From Alphaproteobacteria bacterium (lineage in GTDB: Bacteria > Pseudomonadota > Alphaproteobacteria > Rickettsiales > JAFLCR01): DNA of 5,955 nucleotides. A model generated the notes under the pieces. That model saw nothing but the letters and a program-made list of their open reading frames with translations, made no database searches and was not told the origin of the DNA. Made by a program: the position numbers and the translations under genes. How positions within the stretch are numbered: position 1 is the first letter of the stretch; every line of letters begins with the position of its first letter. Below, in pieces: positions 5,393 through 5,955 of the stretch. Location: the NCBI GenBank assembly GCA_017302755.1, contig JAFLCR010000065.1, positions 4,387-10,341 of the forward strand, in the 5' to 3' direction.

Positions 5393-5955
5393 ATGAGCCT
5401 TCTGACCGAACTCACCATCTCCGCCGCCCGCGACGGATTGATGAAGAAAAAATTTTCAGCCGTTGAGCTGGCGGAAGCCCATCTCAAGGCGTTGGAAAAC
5501 ACGCGCAACCTGAACGCCTATATCGTGGAAACGCCTGAAATCGCGCTCAAGGCTGCAAAAGAGTCCGATGCCCGCCTCGCCCAGGGTGCGCCTGCGGGAA
5601 AGATGGAGGGGGTTCCCGTCGCGGTGAAGGATCTTTTCTGCACCAAGGGCGTGCAGACGACGGCTGGCTCGAAAATGCTCAAGGGATTCATTCCGCCTTA
5701 TGAATCCACCGTGTCGGCCAAGCTGCTGGCGTCGGGCGGGGTGATGCTCGGCAAGACGAACATGGACGAATTCGCCATGGGTTCCTCCAATACCACCAGC
5801 CATTTCGGCAATGTGATCAACCCCTGGAAGCGCAAGGGCGACGCCACCGACCTCGTGCCCGGCGGTTCCTCCGGCGGTTCGGCGGCGGCGGTCGCGGCGG
5901 GATCGGCCATGGGTGCGCTCGGCTCCGATACCGGCGGCTCGATTCGCCAGCCAGC
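5393..5955 (+). CDS. gatA: Aspartyl/glutamyl-tRNA amidotransferase subunit A (5' part, cut by window end)
   Basis: The first 187 codons of the GatA amidase subunit, which hydrolyses glutamine and supplies ammonia to GatB for amidation of Glu-tRNA(Gln). The frame is open to the last base of the window, so the gene is partial only because of the window edge; full GatA is usually a little under 500 residues. The amidase-signature triad is complete in this portion: Lys79 (PVAVKDLF), cis-Ser159 (PGGSSGGS) and nucleophile Ser183 (SDTGGSIRQP). Another family landmark is LGKTNMDEFAMGSS (119-132). The insertion-type segment NPWKRKGDATDLVPGG (143-158) is a few residues longer than in Firmicutes and typical of alphaproteobacterial GatA. 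The ATG at 5393 is 3 bases after the gatC stop and has a GGAG Shine-Dalgarno. gatB would be expected downstream or elsewhere. Confidence 0.97.
   Translation, partial: MSLLTELTISAARDGLMKKKFSAVELAEAHLKALENTRNLNAYIVETPEIALKAAKESDARLAQGAPAGKMEGVPVAVKDLFCTKGVQTTAGSKMLKGFIPPYESTVSAKLLASGGVMLGKTNMDEFAMGSSNTTSHFGNVINPWKRKGDATDLVPGGSSGGSAAAVAAGSAMGALGSDTGGSIRQP

Overview
The window looks like the chromosome of a moderately GC-rich alphaproteobacterium. The evidence is the alphaproteobacterial style of the DprA, RuvX and GatA proteins, the side-by-side placement of plsY-dprA and ruvX/gatC-gatA, and a large imperfect palindrome of the 'GTCATCCCGGC...' type that is scattered through many genomes of this class. 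The genus cannot be told from the sequence.

Layout. Positions 24-105 hold the palindromic repeat just past the end of dprA. Positions 119-1869 on the minus strand hold plsY (membrane acyl-phosphate:glycerol-3-phosphate acyltransferase) followed by dprA (RecA loader for incoming single-stranded DNA), joined by a 4-base GTGA stop/start overlap. An AT-rich 169-base divergent intergenic region (1870-2038) carries an extended -10 promoter pointing right and an 11-base-spaced direct repeat. Positions 2039-4558 on the plus strand hold a large 839-residue protein that I do not recognise by name. Its C-terminal half contains a P-loop and a downstream pattern resembling zeta-toxin-like kinases. It converges on, and overlaps by 11 bases, ruvX (4548-5015, minus strand; YqgF-family Holliday junction resolvase). 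Divergent from ruvX are gatC (5099-5389) and the first 187 codons of gatA (5393 to the window end), two subunits of the Glu-tRNA(Gln)/Asp-tRNA(Asn) amidotransferase.

How it fits together. Apart from the 839-residue protein, everything is housekeeping: phospholipid synthesis, DNA processing and repair, and tRNA-dependent amidation. From memory of the class, ruvX and plsY are commonly separated by pyrB and pyrC in the same orientation. Here that slot is filled by the unknown gene in the opposite orientation with its own promoter. This makes the unknown gene the main object of interest. It may be an accessory insertion, or a lineage gene that replaced the pyrimidine genes. It has no adjacent antitoxin-like partner.
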